64,000 bases of DNA from positions 188,172,270 through 188,236,269 of the forward strand of contig NC_081415.1 of assembly GCF_030272615.1 (NCBI RefSeq), written 5' to 3'. Positions 47,261-60,000 of this stretch are shown here, one piece after another (the stretch's first letter is position 1; every line of letters starts with the position of its first letter). Both the position numbers and the translations under genes were made by a program. The stretch comes from Cryptomeria japonica (taxonomy: Eukaryota; Streptophyta; Pinopsida; Cupressales; Cupressaceae). A model generated the notes under the pieces. It saw only the letters and a program-made list of their open reading frames with translations, was not told where the DNA came from and made no database searches.

Positions 47261-48293
47261 TGTTGGTATTTTGGATAGGTTGATATGGTTTTGTCATTGA
47301 TGTCAACACCTATTAGCACTTATCATTTGACAATGTTCACCGGCAAGCAAATGACTTATGCACAGTCACCGGTATTTGGTTCATCGACATGATATATTGT
47401 TCACAGGCACCTGGAATCACTTGGAGAATACTTTATTTTGTTGAAGACATCATTTGGACACTTTGTCTTGTATTTTTGTTCACTGGTATATTCGAGTTTG
47501 CATATTTGCTGTTACTGGCAAATAGGTCCAGTATAAGCACCGATAGACTTATCTATTCCAGATCAGTACGAAACACTTTGGAGATGATTTATTATTATTG
47601 TAAATGCATTGAGATGAAATTATGCATCAGATATTGTTTTACTTGTAATTGATTTCATTGTAATAAGCTGACCTACTAAAATTGTTTTAAGGCTTTGGTA
47701 TATATGTAAGATCTCATTTGTGAGATTAAGAAGGTATGCATGGTAGAAGAGAAGGTATTTGAATAAGGTATATGCGAATGCTTGAGCTATACATGCAGAC
47801 ATCATTTGAAGAGGTCTTATAAGAAGACAACAGAGCTAAACCGGTACTGAATCCAGCATAAGGAGATGCTATTTTGAGTAGTACATCTTCATTGGATTTA
47901 ACCATCCAATTGTAATCAGTGTGACTCCCATTTGTGATTGACTAGTGAGCTCTAGGCACTTGGGCTTTGTGCATGTGCAGACCCCATTTGTATACACATA
48001 CTATCTGTAGTAGTATCATATGATTGTGGGTAAGGTTTCCCACCGTGGTTTTTCCCCTTACAGGGTTTCCATGTACAAATATTGGTGTTATGTGTTGTGG
48101 ATGTTATTATCTTTCTGTTTCATGCATTAATTTTTATCGATACTATAATTAAATGACAAAACTATCTACCGACATAAAGTTTGGATTACCGGTATTAAGC
48201 ATAAAGATTGTTTAAATTTGTTTTGATTTAAATTTACTTGACAACTGATTCACCCCCCCCCCACCCTCTCTTAGTTGTCTCTGGGACCTAACA
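47261..48293 (+). repeat. Element C 3' LTR
   Basis: 1033 bp, closely matching 41669-42684. It ends GGGACCTAACA before the ACCAG duplication. Confidence 0.93.
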
Positions 48294-48298
48294 ACCAG

Positions 48299-48937
48299 AA
48301 TGTTCCTTTCTTTCTCCTTTAGCATTTCCTAGGTTTATGAACAATTCATTAAACATCCAACCACATAGATCTAACTTCTCATTCTCCCTCATCATTTTAT
48401 GAGCTGCATAAATGCAGGAGCTAGAAACATAAATCAGTCGCTTTGATTGTGTTACCTTTTAACCAATGACCATGCTTCCAAATCTGATGTCTGTGTTGGT
48501 GATAGTACTGATCCTCATTGACCGCTTATCTGATGTTGCATTAGTAATCTTGTTGACCTGATCATTTAAAACTTTCTTCTTTGGATGTTATCCAAGTTGG
48601 GGTAAATTGATCATTGCCTTGATGGCCTCCTTTGTAATCTAATACAGTCTATCCAACTAGATAAACTCTCCATGCACCCTGCTTAAAACATACCTAACAG
48701 TTTCATCTTAAAATTCTGAAATATCCAGAATGCCGGTAAACCCTAAATCCACATTATGCTGGTATTCAGGCTTAATCTTTCCAAAATATCCCATTAGATC
48801 ATTCATGTACATGATCTTAATATCATTCATTTGCAAATCCTCAATATAATAGTGAATGTAAGCTCTTACATCTTTGACATACACGACTCCTTCCGAGACA
48901 TAGGAAAAAGCTCCAACCGAATCGTCCAGGGTAGCAA
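48299..48937 (-). pseudogene. Element A ORF2, N-terminal domain
   Basis: Minus strand from the LARD junction gives GVVYVKDVRAYIHYYIEDLQ (near 48890), LGFTGILDISEF, ETVRYVLSRVHGEFI, ITKEAIKAMINLP, RSMRISTITNTDIRFGSMVI (near 48500) and YAAHKMMRENEKLDLCGWM. These match B ORF2 block for block. It joins 61289-61388 (start) and 41587-41668 (continuation). At least five stops are present. Confidence 0.82.
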
Positions 48938-51900
48938 TGTAATGCCCCGCCAGGAAAACCCGAAGGGATAAGCCAAAATTACAAGAATAGAGTGCAAATT
49001 TTTTTTTTTAAAGTTACAACACATAAGATGCAACAAGATATCGAAGATTCAGATAACATAGCGGAAGACATCAACTAGCACCTAAAGAGTTTCCCAATGA
49101 GATTACTTAAATTTCACAATTCAATTTACTCACACAATTAATCCAATAAGCTAATTATCTTAACAACGAGATAATTCTTAATCAGGATAATTCCTTTCAA
49201 AAGAGAGAAGTATAAATCACAAGCGAAGATTCATCATTAAGATCCATTCATAATCTTCATTCAAGCTTTTCATTTAAAATTACAAACCATACATCAAATC
49301 ATTCTAATACACTAGAATTTCATCATAACATAAGAGATCTTTCCAAACATATTTAAATTCCTTAACAACAACTGAGTATATTTCATTACTCTAAGATACC
49401 TTCTTTCATATCCCAACTTATTGCATTTCAAAGGACGATTGCATACTAGCATCAACGATAAATCTCATCTAAACCACTTACGCATTCGATCAACATGACA
49501 TTCAAGAAAGAACTGAATATAAACATTTATAGTTAATTCCAATTATCCACTTAACCATTCTAACATAAGTTAATCATACATGATAAAGCTGAATAAAGGA
49601 AACATAAGAGAATACATCACATAACACCATAATCATCTCGGAGTTCACCCCTAAAGGGCTACATCTCCGGGTCTTCTCAACTGCAAGACCCCTCTGATAA
49701 ATAATGAAGTTAAGAATACAAGAGGTTACACTAATTACTATCCAGCCATCAAGGCGATACATAAGCAATATACAAACGACCGCATCGGTCAATTAATACA
49801 TAAACGATCCCTGAAAAGAACAGGATCCAGCTGAACATAATCAAAGCCGAAACAAGGTCCAGAAGAGCATCCATAAAACTGAGCCATCACCACCCAAGGT
49901 CTAACATGAAACCGACACTCACAAGGGCAGAGACAAAAGGATGACCCACAAAGGTACTCAAAACAGGACAAAACAACAACACACTAGCGAACGTAGGGAC
50001 AAGTGTCATCACACAACCTGGTATGGATACCATGGCAAGTCTTCATAGGTCTCGGCCCCATACACTGGGTTACCCTGGCAACCTAATCCGAGCTTCCAGC
50101 TCATCCAAGCCTCATGTGGACCCACACATCCTCTCGTGGAGACAAGGATGGTAGTTTGCCATTTCAGGCCTTCTCACAGCATGTCGAGTCTATGATAGCA
50201 CTCATCCCATGTGTGAGGCACATTATCTTACTTAGAGATTACATTCTAATCTATTTAGGTTATCACTTATTAGACTCACTTTTGACGGGTTTCCCAGCAG
50301 CCACTTTGGGTGCGGCCCCCAATCGAAAGCCACTTTCCCATACGACACTAGACTAAACTCGGACGAACTCAAAACCAAGGAATACACATGGTCAGACGAA
50401 CGGAGTTCAAGAAGAGAGAAACAATCATCTGGTCAAGCACGACTCAAGGATGAACACTTACTGACGGTACTCTAACTAGAGACCTGACCAACAATGGTCA
50501 ACCACAAATCATCATTCGACTCACACAAAGAGGATATGATCCAAACGACACTACCACAATACAACAGTCTACTCGGAATAGAGGACTGAAACAGGTACAC
50601 CAAATCATTTCCTACGACAGGGTCCTATCAAACAAAGTACTCTTGCCATTTCATAATTAAAGGCGAATACAGAAATTAAACTCGCAAGGCAATAATGAGA
50701 AAAGACAATATTTCCTCAAATTGATTAATCATTAAAATCGATCAAGTTTTCTACATGATCTAAAATAGATTACAGTTATCTATCTCATCAAGGGTTAACT
50801 TGTTCTTGGTTTTCTAACTCCTAAGGTTCAAAGCATCGAACAGGCAAAATAAGCCATAATGAGTTTTAACCAATTCATATTAATAAAATTCAGACAACCG
50901 TTAATCGACTAAAATAAGATATTTAATCTCCAATCCAAAACGTCATTAACATACTGGTCTAAAATCAATCTCTACAGATTCATAATTTCAATTCCAGTTA
51001 CATAATACGGATTACGGAAATAAAAAATGTAAAAATAGAATCTAAATGGAGATAGTCATTCCCAATGCATATCGTTAAATTTCTAATGCCCAACGATAAA
51101 TATTTCACTACTTTCCAATTACTCAAATGATATGTTTTACGATAAAATTTAACATCATCAAGCAGTAATTACATCGTATTTCAACGATCAAGATCTAGAT
51201 TCATTAATCCAAGATCGATCAGAATATATTCAATGATATTTAGTTGCGAAGTTAACAGTTTTAGAACTTAATCAGGAAAGGGGCATAAGTCACGAAATGA
51301 AGATTGAATAATTAATCCACTTATAAATTCCATTATATAATTAATCAATGTCCAATCAACTTTTATCATGATACTACCACCCTAATTCTAATTAAGAAAC
51401 TAATTAAATCTTATCATTAAAATAATATTACAACTATTATATGCCATTTTTTTTTAATAATAAAAAAAATACATTAAACAAAATACCATTTTAAAAACTA
51501 TGTTCATTTCTTTAAAAAAAAAAAACGCATGTTACAAACCCTAGGCGAGGGCGGGCTGTGCCCTAGCCGCAGCACCGGGGAACCACTCGTGGGCGGCGCT
51601 CACAGTGGTGCCCGCAGGTGCCGCGACGCCCTGTGGCCACCACGGCCCCTGCGGCCACCGCCGTGAGCCGCACCCGCTGCGGTTTGCAAGCGAAGGTAAG
51701 GGCGTGCGGGGGAGAAAGTGGGGGGGGACGCGCGGGGGAAGGGGGGAGGAGCGGGTGGAGCTCCGCTCCCCGCCCTCCGACCCCAAACCCACAGTTAAAA
51801 CAAATAAAAATGTCCAGCCCCCAAAAAAATAAAAACGCCCAGTTCGGATTCGAACAAAAACGTTTAAAATTTTTCTTCGAACACACAGTTCGGATATTAA

Positions 51901-53208
51901 AAATAAATGTTTCCATTTCCTTTTAAAACACAGTTCGATCCACTAAAACAAAACGCCCATTACAGAGCTTGCTAATGGATTTCAATTCACTATAAATTTT
52001 GGTTTAAACGAACAGGTTTAGATATCATATTTTCTTGAAGGTTTCTCATCCTTTCCTATAACAAAGGGTTTCAAACACCCAAACAACAATGAAGAAAATA
52101 CACATTTCCATAAAAATCTCCAGCCAAACTCATAATTGTCAATCAAATTGATTTTTTTTTTCAAAAACAAATTCAGAATCCTACCTTCATTCGCAATCCT
52201 GGTATAGCTGAGGGAGAGCCCAATCCTGCCAGATCCAAACCAACAATCTTCCTCTCCAAAACCCCCAATTTTTGTCCAAAATTATTTTTCCAACCAAGAT
52301 TTCTCCAAAAAAGTCCATCCTTTCCAAATTTCCCCAAATTTGGGTTATATGGAAGAGTTGACCCAAAAATTCCATTTTTGGAATTAAAAATTTTATTTTA
52401 AAAATAATACTCAAATTTAATTCTTTCTAACTATCACCACAAATTAACTTGCTTTCCAATTCAAAATCAATTTTCTTCTTTAATTAAATTTAACCTTTCA
52501 AATCAAATAAGCCAACAGAACACAATTAACTCTATGGCGATAAAATATAAAACTTTCTTTTCAACAACATATTTAAAATGCATTTAATATTCAAAATTAG
52601 TCATTAAATCGAAGTTACTCCCAATTTAAAATAGGCAATTCATTAACAACGAAAACTCGCATAACGAAAACCCGATTAATTTAATCCATTAATCTTCAAT
52701 GCACAAATGCATAAATAATCAAAATAATTACTAAGGACTAATTAATCAATTAACCAAACACACCAGGCACGCAAACCAAGAAGGTCAACCAAACAGACGA
52801 CTCGCAAACCCAAACCAGAAGGGGATTACCGATGACGACTGACGATGCTCACTGGAGGACGACTAAGGTCAACTAGGGTCTTACGACGACCTAATCCAAC
52901 TCTAAGGATTAAAAGGCACACTCAAACTTGCAATCCAGGTGAAGACGAACCTCGTACTCATGCGGCATTGTACCTGAAATTTCCTGCAACCAAAGATCAT
53001 ACATGCGTACATATATAATAACTTAATGAGAGCATTAGTTCGATACTAATATCACGAATTAGGAACACTGAATAACTTGCATACAACTAGTGTGAAAACC
53101 ACATCAATAGCTATGCGAAAAATCAATCATCTGACTATAACATAATGTTATGATAAACTAATCAAGATTAAACCAAGGTTAGAGATCGATTACGGTAGGG
53201 GTACTACA
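48938..53208 (-). repeat. LARD 3' LTR
   Basis: 4271 bp and nearly identical to 57013-61283. AT-rich except for a GC-rich island at 51541-51790. No conserved long frame. Confidence 0.95.
51541..51790. promoter_or_regulatory. GC-rich island with G-quadruplex motif in LARD LTR
   Basis: About 250 bp of very GC- and CpG-rich sequence in an otherwise AT-rich LTR, starting beside AAACCCTAGGCGAGGGCGGG, a telobox-like AAACCCTA. Four G runs (5, 8, 5 and 6 G) with loops of 7, 6 and 2 bases at 51708-51746 fit the G-quadruplex rule on the plus strand, antisense to the element. A promoter or CpG-island role is inferred. Confidence 0.6.
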
Positions 53209-53220
53209 TTCTCCCCCCCT
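53209..53220 (-). other. LARD polypurine tract
   Basis: Minus strand AGGGGGGGAGAA immediately before the 3' LTR. Confidence 0.85.
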
Positions 53221-56200
53221 AGGTTCCGACTTACTCCTGGAAGTCGTAAGGCTAGATGGAGAACATGTCGTACGCATCAGCCCTAAAACTCATTCAACAA
53301 AGATCAAATTGCACATAGAAATATTTCCATAAATAAATGAAATATTATTGCAAAAACCTTTACAAACGCCATTATCCATTGGCAAGATACATCTAAATCC
53401 ATACATTCCTTTAAAATATTCTAGGAATTATCCACAATCATAGCAGAGAAACAAGAATTTTCTTCCTTTCATTGCACCAAATTAAAGCATTACAAGGAGG
53501 TAAACAACAATTACCATAATCATCTATCAAACATGACCAGAAAACATGCCATCAAGATCAATTTCCTTTACCAATCCATCTTTTTCATAAAATTAATAAC
53601 ATAGAACTAGCTCAAAATATCAATTTCTACAACCAAATTAACTTCCATGAAATAAGAGCAACATAAATAACTCAATTGATTACGCTTGCCAGGCATAAGA
53701 AAACCTTTCCAAAGACTATGTCCCATAACATAGTGACAAGCTAACACAATTTACTCCATGATACAATCAATAACCATCCACATAACTGGAATGCATAACA
53801 TAAAAGGCCACATGTGAGCATGTCTAATGCTCGGTCAAGGATAACATGCACGATCAACATCTCTATGCCTGATCTCAGAACAACAATATGATCATAAATA
53901 TCCAATATCTCACTCAAAGGCTTGATGGTGCTAGGCACACCATAGTGGTGCTACCTTCCATACAAGACCTTTGTGAATATCCCTTGTTGAACAAGGTGGT
54001 TAGCCTCCAAGATATAGTCACCACACATAGGTAGGTAGTGGATACTAGCTGCATCACAGCCTCACATACCCCCATCCTCAAGGTTCCTTGCGTCTACTTC
54101 CTCGTATACACTCATCCAAGCCCGTCTCCTATGTTCTTGGAGAGGAATTCACATTGCAACACAAGACCAACATACAAAAACAACAAGGATAAACCGGTTT
54201 AGCCACCAAAGTACACAAGATTAAAGATAATAAATCCTCAATTCCAATAGTAAGGCAAGAAAATAATCCGGAATCTCAACACCAAATCAAAAGTGCAAAA
54301 GATCACAAGATCGTGGCTAAACCTTCACAGTCAAAGTAGAATAAATTGCTGGCCCACAAAGAAATAGATAAATAATTAAAAGAAAATCACAATTGCACAT
54401 TACATCACTACGTGACTAATAGCTAGCCACCAACGAGGAAGGAAGGAACAGTCGTCTAGCTATCCTAGTAGCTCATCATGTGGTGTGGCCAAGTCACACA
54501 TCCACAAGGCATGGCAGTGTGCACCTCGACATCACCCCGCATCACGTCGTCACGTGGCATGGCTCTACCCAATACCTAGTGGTAGGCCACATGGAAATGT
54601 CTACTACATCCCGCATCGTGTCTCAGCACGGCATGGCAATACTCCAAGCGGACAAAGCACGCAATGGACGTATCCCGCATGGCAGTGTACCCCGTGGATA
54701 AGGCACGTGCTGGTCACACTCCGCATAGCGATGTTCCTCTCAGGATACTCGCTGTAAGCCAGAGGTATACATGGCTAAGGTCTACCCACAAGTCTACCAA
54801 CACTGGTCAGTTGGCAACTTATGTAAGAACAATAACACGCCTCTCATGAAGACAAGGCAACAGATGCTCCAATAGAATTCCATCAATATGCTCAAAAACT
54901 GCCATCTATATGCTCAAATAAAGGAGAGGAATAGGCTGGCACACATAAACCTATAATTAGATTCATCAAAAGGGAAAGTATTGAGTACGCCTTGATACAG
55001 TTTAGTAGTACAACTATATCATTCCTCGAAGTAGAGAAGCTAAGGTCGCTTCGCATCGATATTACTCGTACGCCAATCCATACTATTCAAGGAACGGTTA
55101 CTTCGAATACTACCCCTTAACATACTGAGTTACCCACAACCCGAGGTTTGGTACTCAGCAGGGAAACAAATAAGCAACAACACATAAACAGTATGGTTTC
55201 CCATACTCATAAGCTACATATCCTCCATGGTTGATTACATCACCAATCCATGGGCACACATAATAAACACTGGTTTCTCACAACACACACGAAAACACCA
55301 GTACTGGTTTAGTCACATTTACGGGGAGTACTTTTCAGTACGCTAACATCTATACAAGGAAGATTTCAATTACGCTTTCTACATAAGTAACTGAAATTAT
55401 TAACAATTCACAATTATATAAGGAAATAACATCATTTCTATATCTTCCTCGAATCTCACTAAGCATTCATAATTAAATTACTAGCTAAGCAAATTCCTTT
55501 CTAAAGCTTAAGAATTTCATCTATCACTATGAAGCCAAAAAGCAAACACACAAATTCACATGTTTTATAAACATTCTATTTAAATCAATGCACTCTTCAA
55601 TACCATTTCTAAAAATCTCATGATTAGGCAAAGAGAAGGGAAAGAGAGTTTGATAACCAAACTATTTTCTACAAAGACACAAGATCAATCAAGATCGCGC
55701 TATAATTAAATTTCCCACTATAAGCCTATCATTTAATTACACGGTTTTCATTTCGCTACCGTTAAAGGATGACAATCAGCCTAACAAAACATTTCCAATA
55801 ATTATGGTTGCAACATGAGGTTCTAATTTTCTAAACAAAATAGAGATCAAGAGAGGCAATCTTTTCGATAATGCAAGACCTCTTAAGAACACTCACTTAT
55901 AATAATACAATTCAGACACATGGCATAATTTGCAACCAACTAGAGAAGATCACGTTATGATTAAAGATAAGCAAAGAGCTATTACTCCAAATAACACATA
56001 TTAATGCATGCACCTCGAACAAGCTTTTCATTCACACTTCCTAAACACATTAAGGTAATTACATATACCCAACAGCGAGTTCGATGGAGCATTTGCTAAA
56101 ATATATCTTCAATCAAACTGGTTTAATGAAACACATAAGACAATCTTTCGGAAAAACAAAAAAACAAAAAAAAACACATAAAACAATCTTTCAGGGAACA

Positions 56201-56996
56201 CATTAATATTCTCTTGAAGCTACAATAACACGCTCCTTTTAACACTTCTTCTATCAATCAAGCAATTTCACATAATTCAACTATTCACATAGAAATGCAC
56301 CTTACTAAGGTAGAATTTAATCATGCTACTCCTACAAGATACACATGGAGAATTCTTTAAACATACACATACAGTTTTCTCCCATTACCCAAAATAATTT
56401 TTTTTTAAAACCCATAGCCCATTTAATAATCTAAAAACATAAGCGACATAAGGCTCATACAAGGGTTCAAGAAATCACACCCTTTTCTCTTGCAAACCAG
56501 AAACTCAAATCAAAGATAATTACTCTTATCCTAATCGTTTTAATTTCCAGAAAGAAGAGAGGAATGGTGATAATCATTTAATTTTCTACAAAATAAGCAT
56601 TCAATAATTGCCATACTAGTCCTTCAAGTGGACAACACTAAGTTAGATCAAAATCTTAAACAAACACAATTCGCACTTTCAGATTCAAGACAAGCACGGA
56701 CCAACCCAATTGGATTAGTCTAAAGAGTACAACACTCAATAAGGGAAGGAACATACGACTCTCTTTCAAAATAAGAGTAATTGTAGACCAAGACATCAAT
56801 GAGCAACAATGCACAAATAAGCACTCAAACACCAACATCAAGAAGGTGAAAACAAGGTGTGAACACACGCTACACACCAGCTAAGGTCTGCTCAATCACT
56901 CACATGCAAAAGGAGGACAAGCATACACATAAGGTCGATACACCTCACACAAATAGAGGGCACACGCGACACCAGAGATCCCAATGTTTGCAACAT
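53221..56996 (-). other. LARD interior, non-coding
   Basis: 3.8 kb with no long open frame on either strand. The longest minus frames are about 73 codons and hydrophobic, without recognisable motif. A small hairpin, CGACTT-ACTCCTGG-AAGTCG, lies at 53227-53246 beside the polypurine tract. A GC-richer repeated stretch lies at 54480-54740. Confidence 0.75.
54480..54740. repeat. GC-rich imperfect repeat in LARD interior
   Basis: The phrases GGCATGGCAGTGT, GGCATGGCTCTAC, GGCATGGCAATAC and GCATGGCAGTGTACC, together with CCCGCATSRYG, recur about every 40-60 bp. The repeat is too degenerate to fix a unit. It is the only compositionally distinct part of the interior. Confidence 0.5.
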
Positions 56997-57010
56997 GGGC
57001 TCTGATACCA
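56997..57010 (-). other. LARD primer-binding site
   Basis: Minus strand TGGTATCAGAGCCC, two bases from the 5' LTR. Exact initiator tRNA-Met complement. Confidence 0.92.
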
Positions 57011-57012
57011 AA

Positions 57013-60000
57013 TGTAATGCCCCGCCAGGAAACCCCGAAGGGATAAGCCAAAATTACAAGAATAGAGTGCAAATTTTTTTTTTAAAAGTTACAACACATA
57101 AGATGCAACAAGATATCGAAGATTCAGATAACATAGCCGAAGACATCAACTAGCACCTAAAGAGTTTCCCAACGAGATTACTTAAATTTCACAATTCAAT
57201 TTACTCACACAATTAATCCAATAAGCTAATTATCTTAACAACAAGATAATTCTTAATCAGGATAATTCCTTTCAAAAGAGAGAAGTATAAATCACAAGCG
57301 AAGATTCATCATTAAGATCCATTCATAATCTTCATTCAAGCTTTTCATTTAAAATTACAAACCATACATCAAATCATTCTAATACACTAGAATTTCATCA
57401 TAACATAAGAGGTCTTTCCAAACATATTTAAATTCCTTAACAACAACTGAGTATATTTCATTACTCTAAGTTACATTCTTTCATATCCCCACTTATTGCA
57501 TTTCAAAGGACGATTGCATACTAGCATCAACGATAAATCTCATCTAAACCACTTACGCATTCGATCAACATGACATTCAAGAAAGAACTGAATATAAACA
57601 TTTATAGTTAATTCCAATTATCCACTTAACCATTCTAACATAAGTTAATCATACATGATAAAGCTGAATAAAGGAAACATAAGAGAATACATCACATAAC
57701 ACCATAATGATCTCAGAGTTCACCCCTAAAGGGCTACATCTCCGGGTCTGCTCAACTGCAAGACCCCTCTGATAAATAATGAAGTTAAGAATACAAGAGG
57801 TTATACTAATTACTATCCAGCCATCAAGGCGATACATAAGCAATATACAAACGACCGCATCGGTCAATTAATACATAAACGATCCCTGAAAAGAACAGGA
57901 TCCAGCTGAACATAATCAAAGCCGAAACAAGGTCCAGAAGAGCATCCATAAAACTAAGCCATCACCACCCAAGGTCTAACATGAAACCGACACTCAAAAG
58001 GGCAGAGACAAAAGGATGACCCACAAAGGTACTCAAAACAGGACAAAACGACAACACACTAGCGAACGTAGGGACAAGTGTCATCACACAACCTGGTATG
58101 GATACCATGGCAAGTCTTCATAGGTCCCGGCCCCATACACTGGGTTACCCTGGCAACCTAATCCGAGCTTCCAGCCCATCCAAGCCTCATGTGGACCCAC
58201 ACATCCTCTCGTGGAGACAAGGATGGTAGTTTGCCATTTCAGGCCTTCTCACAGCATGTCGAGTCTATGATAGCACTCATCCCATGTGTGAGGCACATTA
58301 TCTTACTTAGAGATTACATTCTAATCTATTTAGGTTATCACTTATTAGACTCACTTTCGACGGGTTTCCCAGCAGCCACTTTGGGCGCGGCCCCCAATCG
58401 AAAGCCACTTTCCCATACGACACTAGACTAAACTCGGACGAACTCAAAACCAAGGAATACACATGGTCAGACGAACGGAGTTCAAGAAGAGAGAAACAAT
58501 CATCTGGTCAAGCACGACTCAAGGATGAACACTTACTGACGGTACTCTAACTAGAGACCTGACCAACAATGGTCAACCACAAATCATCATTCGACTCACA
58601 CAAAGAGGATATGATCCAAACGACACTACCACAATACAACAGTCTACTCGGAACAGAGGACTGAAATAGGTACACCAAATCATTTCCTACGACAGGGTCC
58701 TATCAAACAAAGTACTCTTGCCATTTCATAATTAAAGGCGAATACAGAAATTAAACTCGCAAGGCAATAATGAGAAAAGACAATATTTCCTCAAATTGAT
58801 TAATCATTAAAATCGATCAAGTTTTCTACATGATCTAAAACAGATTACAGTTATCTATCTCATCAAGGATTAACTTGTTCTTGGTTTTCTAACTCCTAAG
58901 GTTCAAAGCATCGAACAGGCAAAATAAGCCATAATGAGTTTTAACCAATTCATATTAATAAAATTCAGACAACCGTTAATCGACTAAAATAAGATATTTA
59001 ATCTCCAATCCAAAACCTCATTAACATACTGGTCTAAAATCAATCTCTACATATTCATAATTTCAATTCCAATTACATAATACGGATTACGGAAATAAAA
59101 AATGTAAAAATAGAATCTAAATGGAGATAGTCATTCCCAATGCATATCGTTAAATTTCTAATGCCCAACGATAAATATTTCACTACTTTACAATTACTCA
59201 AATGATATGTTTTACGATAAAATTTAACATCATCAAGCAGTAATTACATCGTATTTCAACGATCAAGATCTAGATTCATTAATCCAAGATCGATCAGAAT
59301 ATATTCAATGATATTTAGTTACGAAGTTAACAGTTTTAGAACTTAATCAGGAAAGGGGCATAAGTCACGAAATGAAGATTGAATAATTAATCCACTTATA
59401 AATTCCATTATATAATTAATCAATGTCCAATCAACTTTTATCATGATACTGCCACCCTAATTCTAATTAAGAAACTAATTAAATCTTATCATTAAAATAA
59501 TATTACAACTATTATATGCCATTTTTTTTGAATAATAAAAAAAATACATTAAACAAAATACCATTTTAAAAACTATGTTCATTTCTTTTTAAAAAAAAAA
59601 TGCATGTTACAAACCCTAGGCGAGGGCGGGCTGTGCCCTAGCCGTAGCGCCGGGGAACCACTCGTGGGCGGCGCTCACGGTGGTGCCCGCAGGTGCCGCG
59701 ACGCCCTGCGGCCACCGCGGCCCCTGCGGCCACCGCCGTGAGCCGCACCCGCCGCGGTTTGCAAGCGAAGGTAAGGGCATGCGGGGGAGCAAGCGGGGGG
59801 GGACGCGCAGGGAAAGGGGGGAGGAGCAGGTGGAGCTTCGCTCCCCACCCTCCGACCCCAATCCCATAGTTAAAACAAATAAAAACGCCCAGCCCCAAAA
59901 AAAATAAAAACGCCCAGTTCGGATTCGAACAAAAACGTTTAAAATTTTTCTTCGAACACACAGTTCGGATATTAAAAATAAATGTTTCCATTTCCTTTTA

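Larger units (their letters stand above)
41669..48293 (+). mobile_element. Element C: Ty1/copia element with gag-pol
   Basis: LTRs 41669-42684 and 47261-48293 (TGTTGGTATTTTGG...CCTAACA) are flanked by a perfect duplication ACCAG (41664-41668, 48294-48298). Perfect primer site, gag from 42743, pol to 46889 in copia order, four polypurine tracts. It carries many stops. The leader after the primer site closely resembles that of B. Confidence 0.94.

Noticed and set aside
51541-51926. Overlapping open frames on both strands in the GC-rich island (and 59616-59991)
   Set aside because: High GC removes stops in all frames. The predicted proteins are Pro/Arg-rich, differ between LTR copies by non-conservative changes and have no motif.
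54480-54849. Open frames of 60-90 codons in the LARD interior
   Set aside because: They lie on the plus strand, antisense to the element, overlap each other in several frames and follow a GC-rich repeat; no protein signature.
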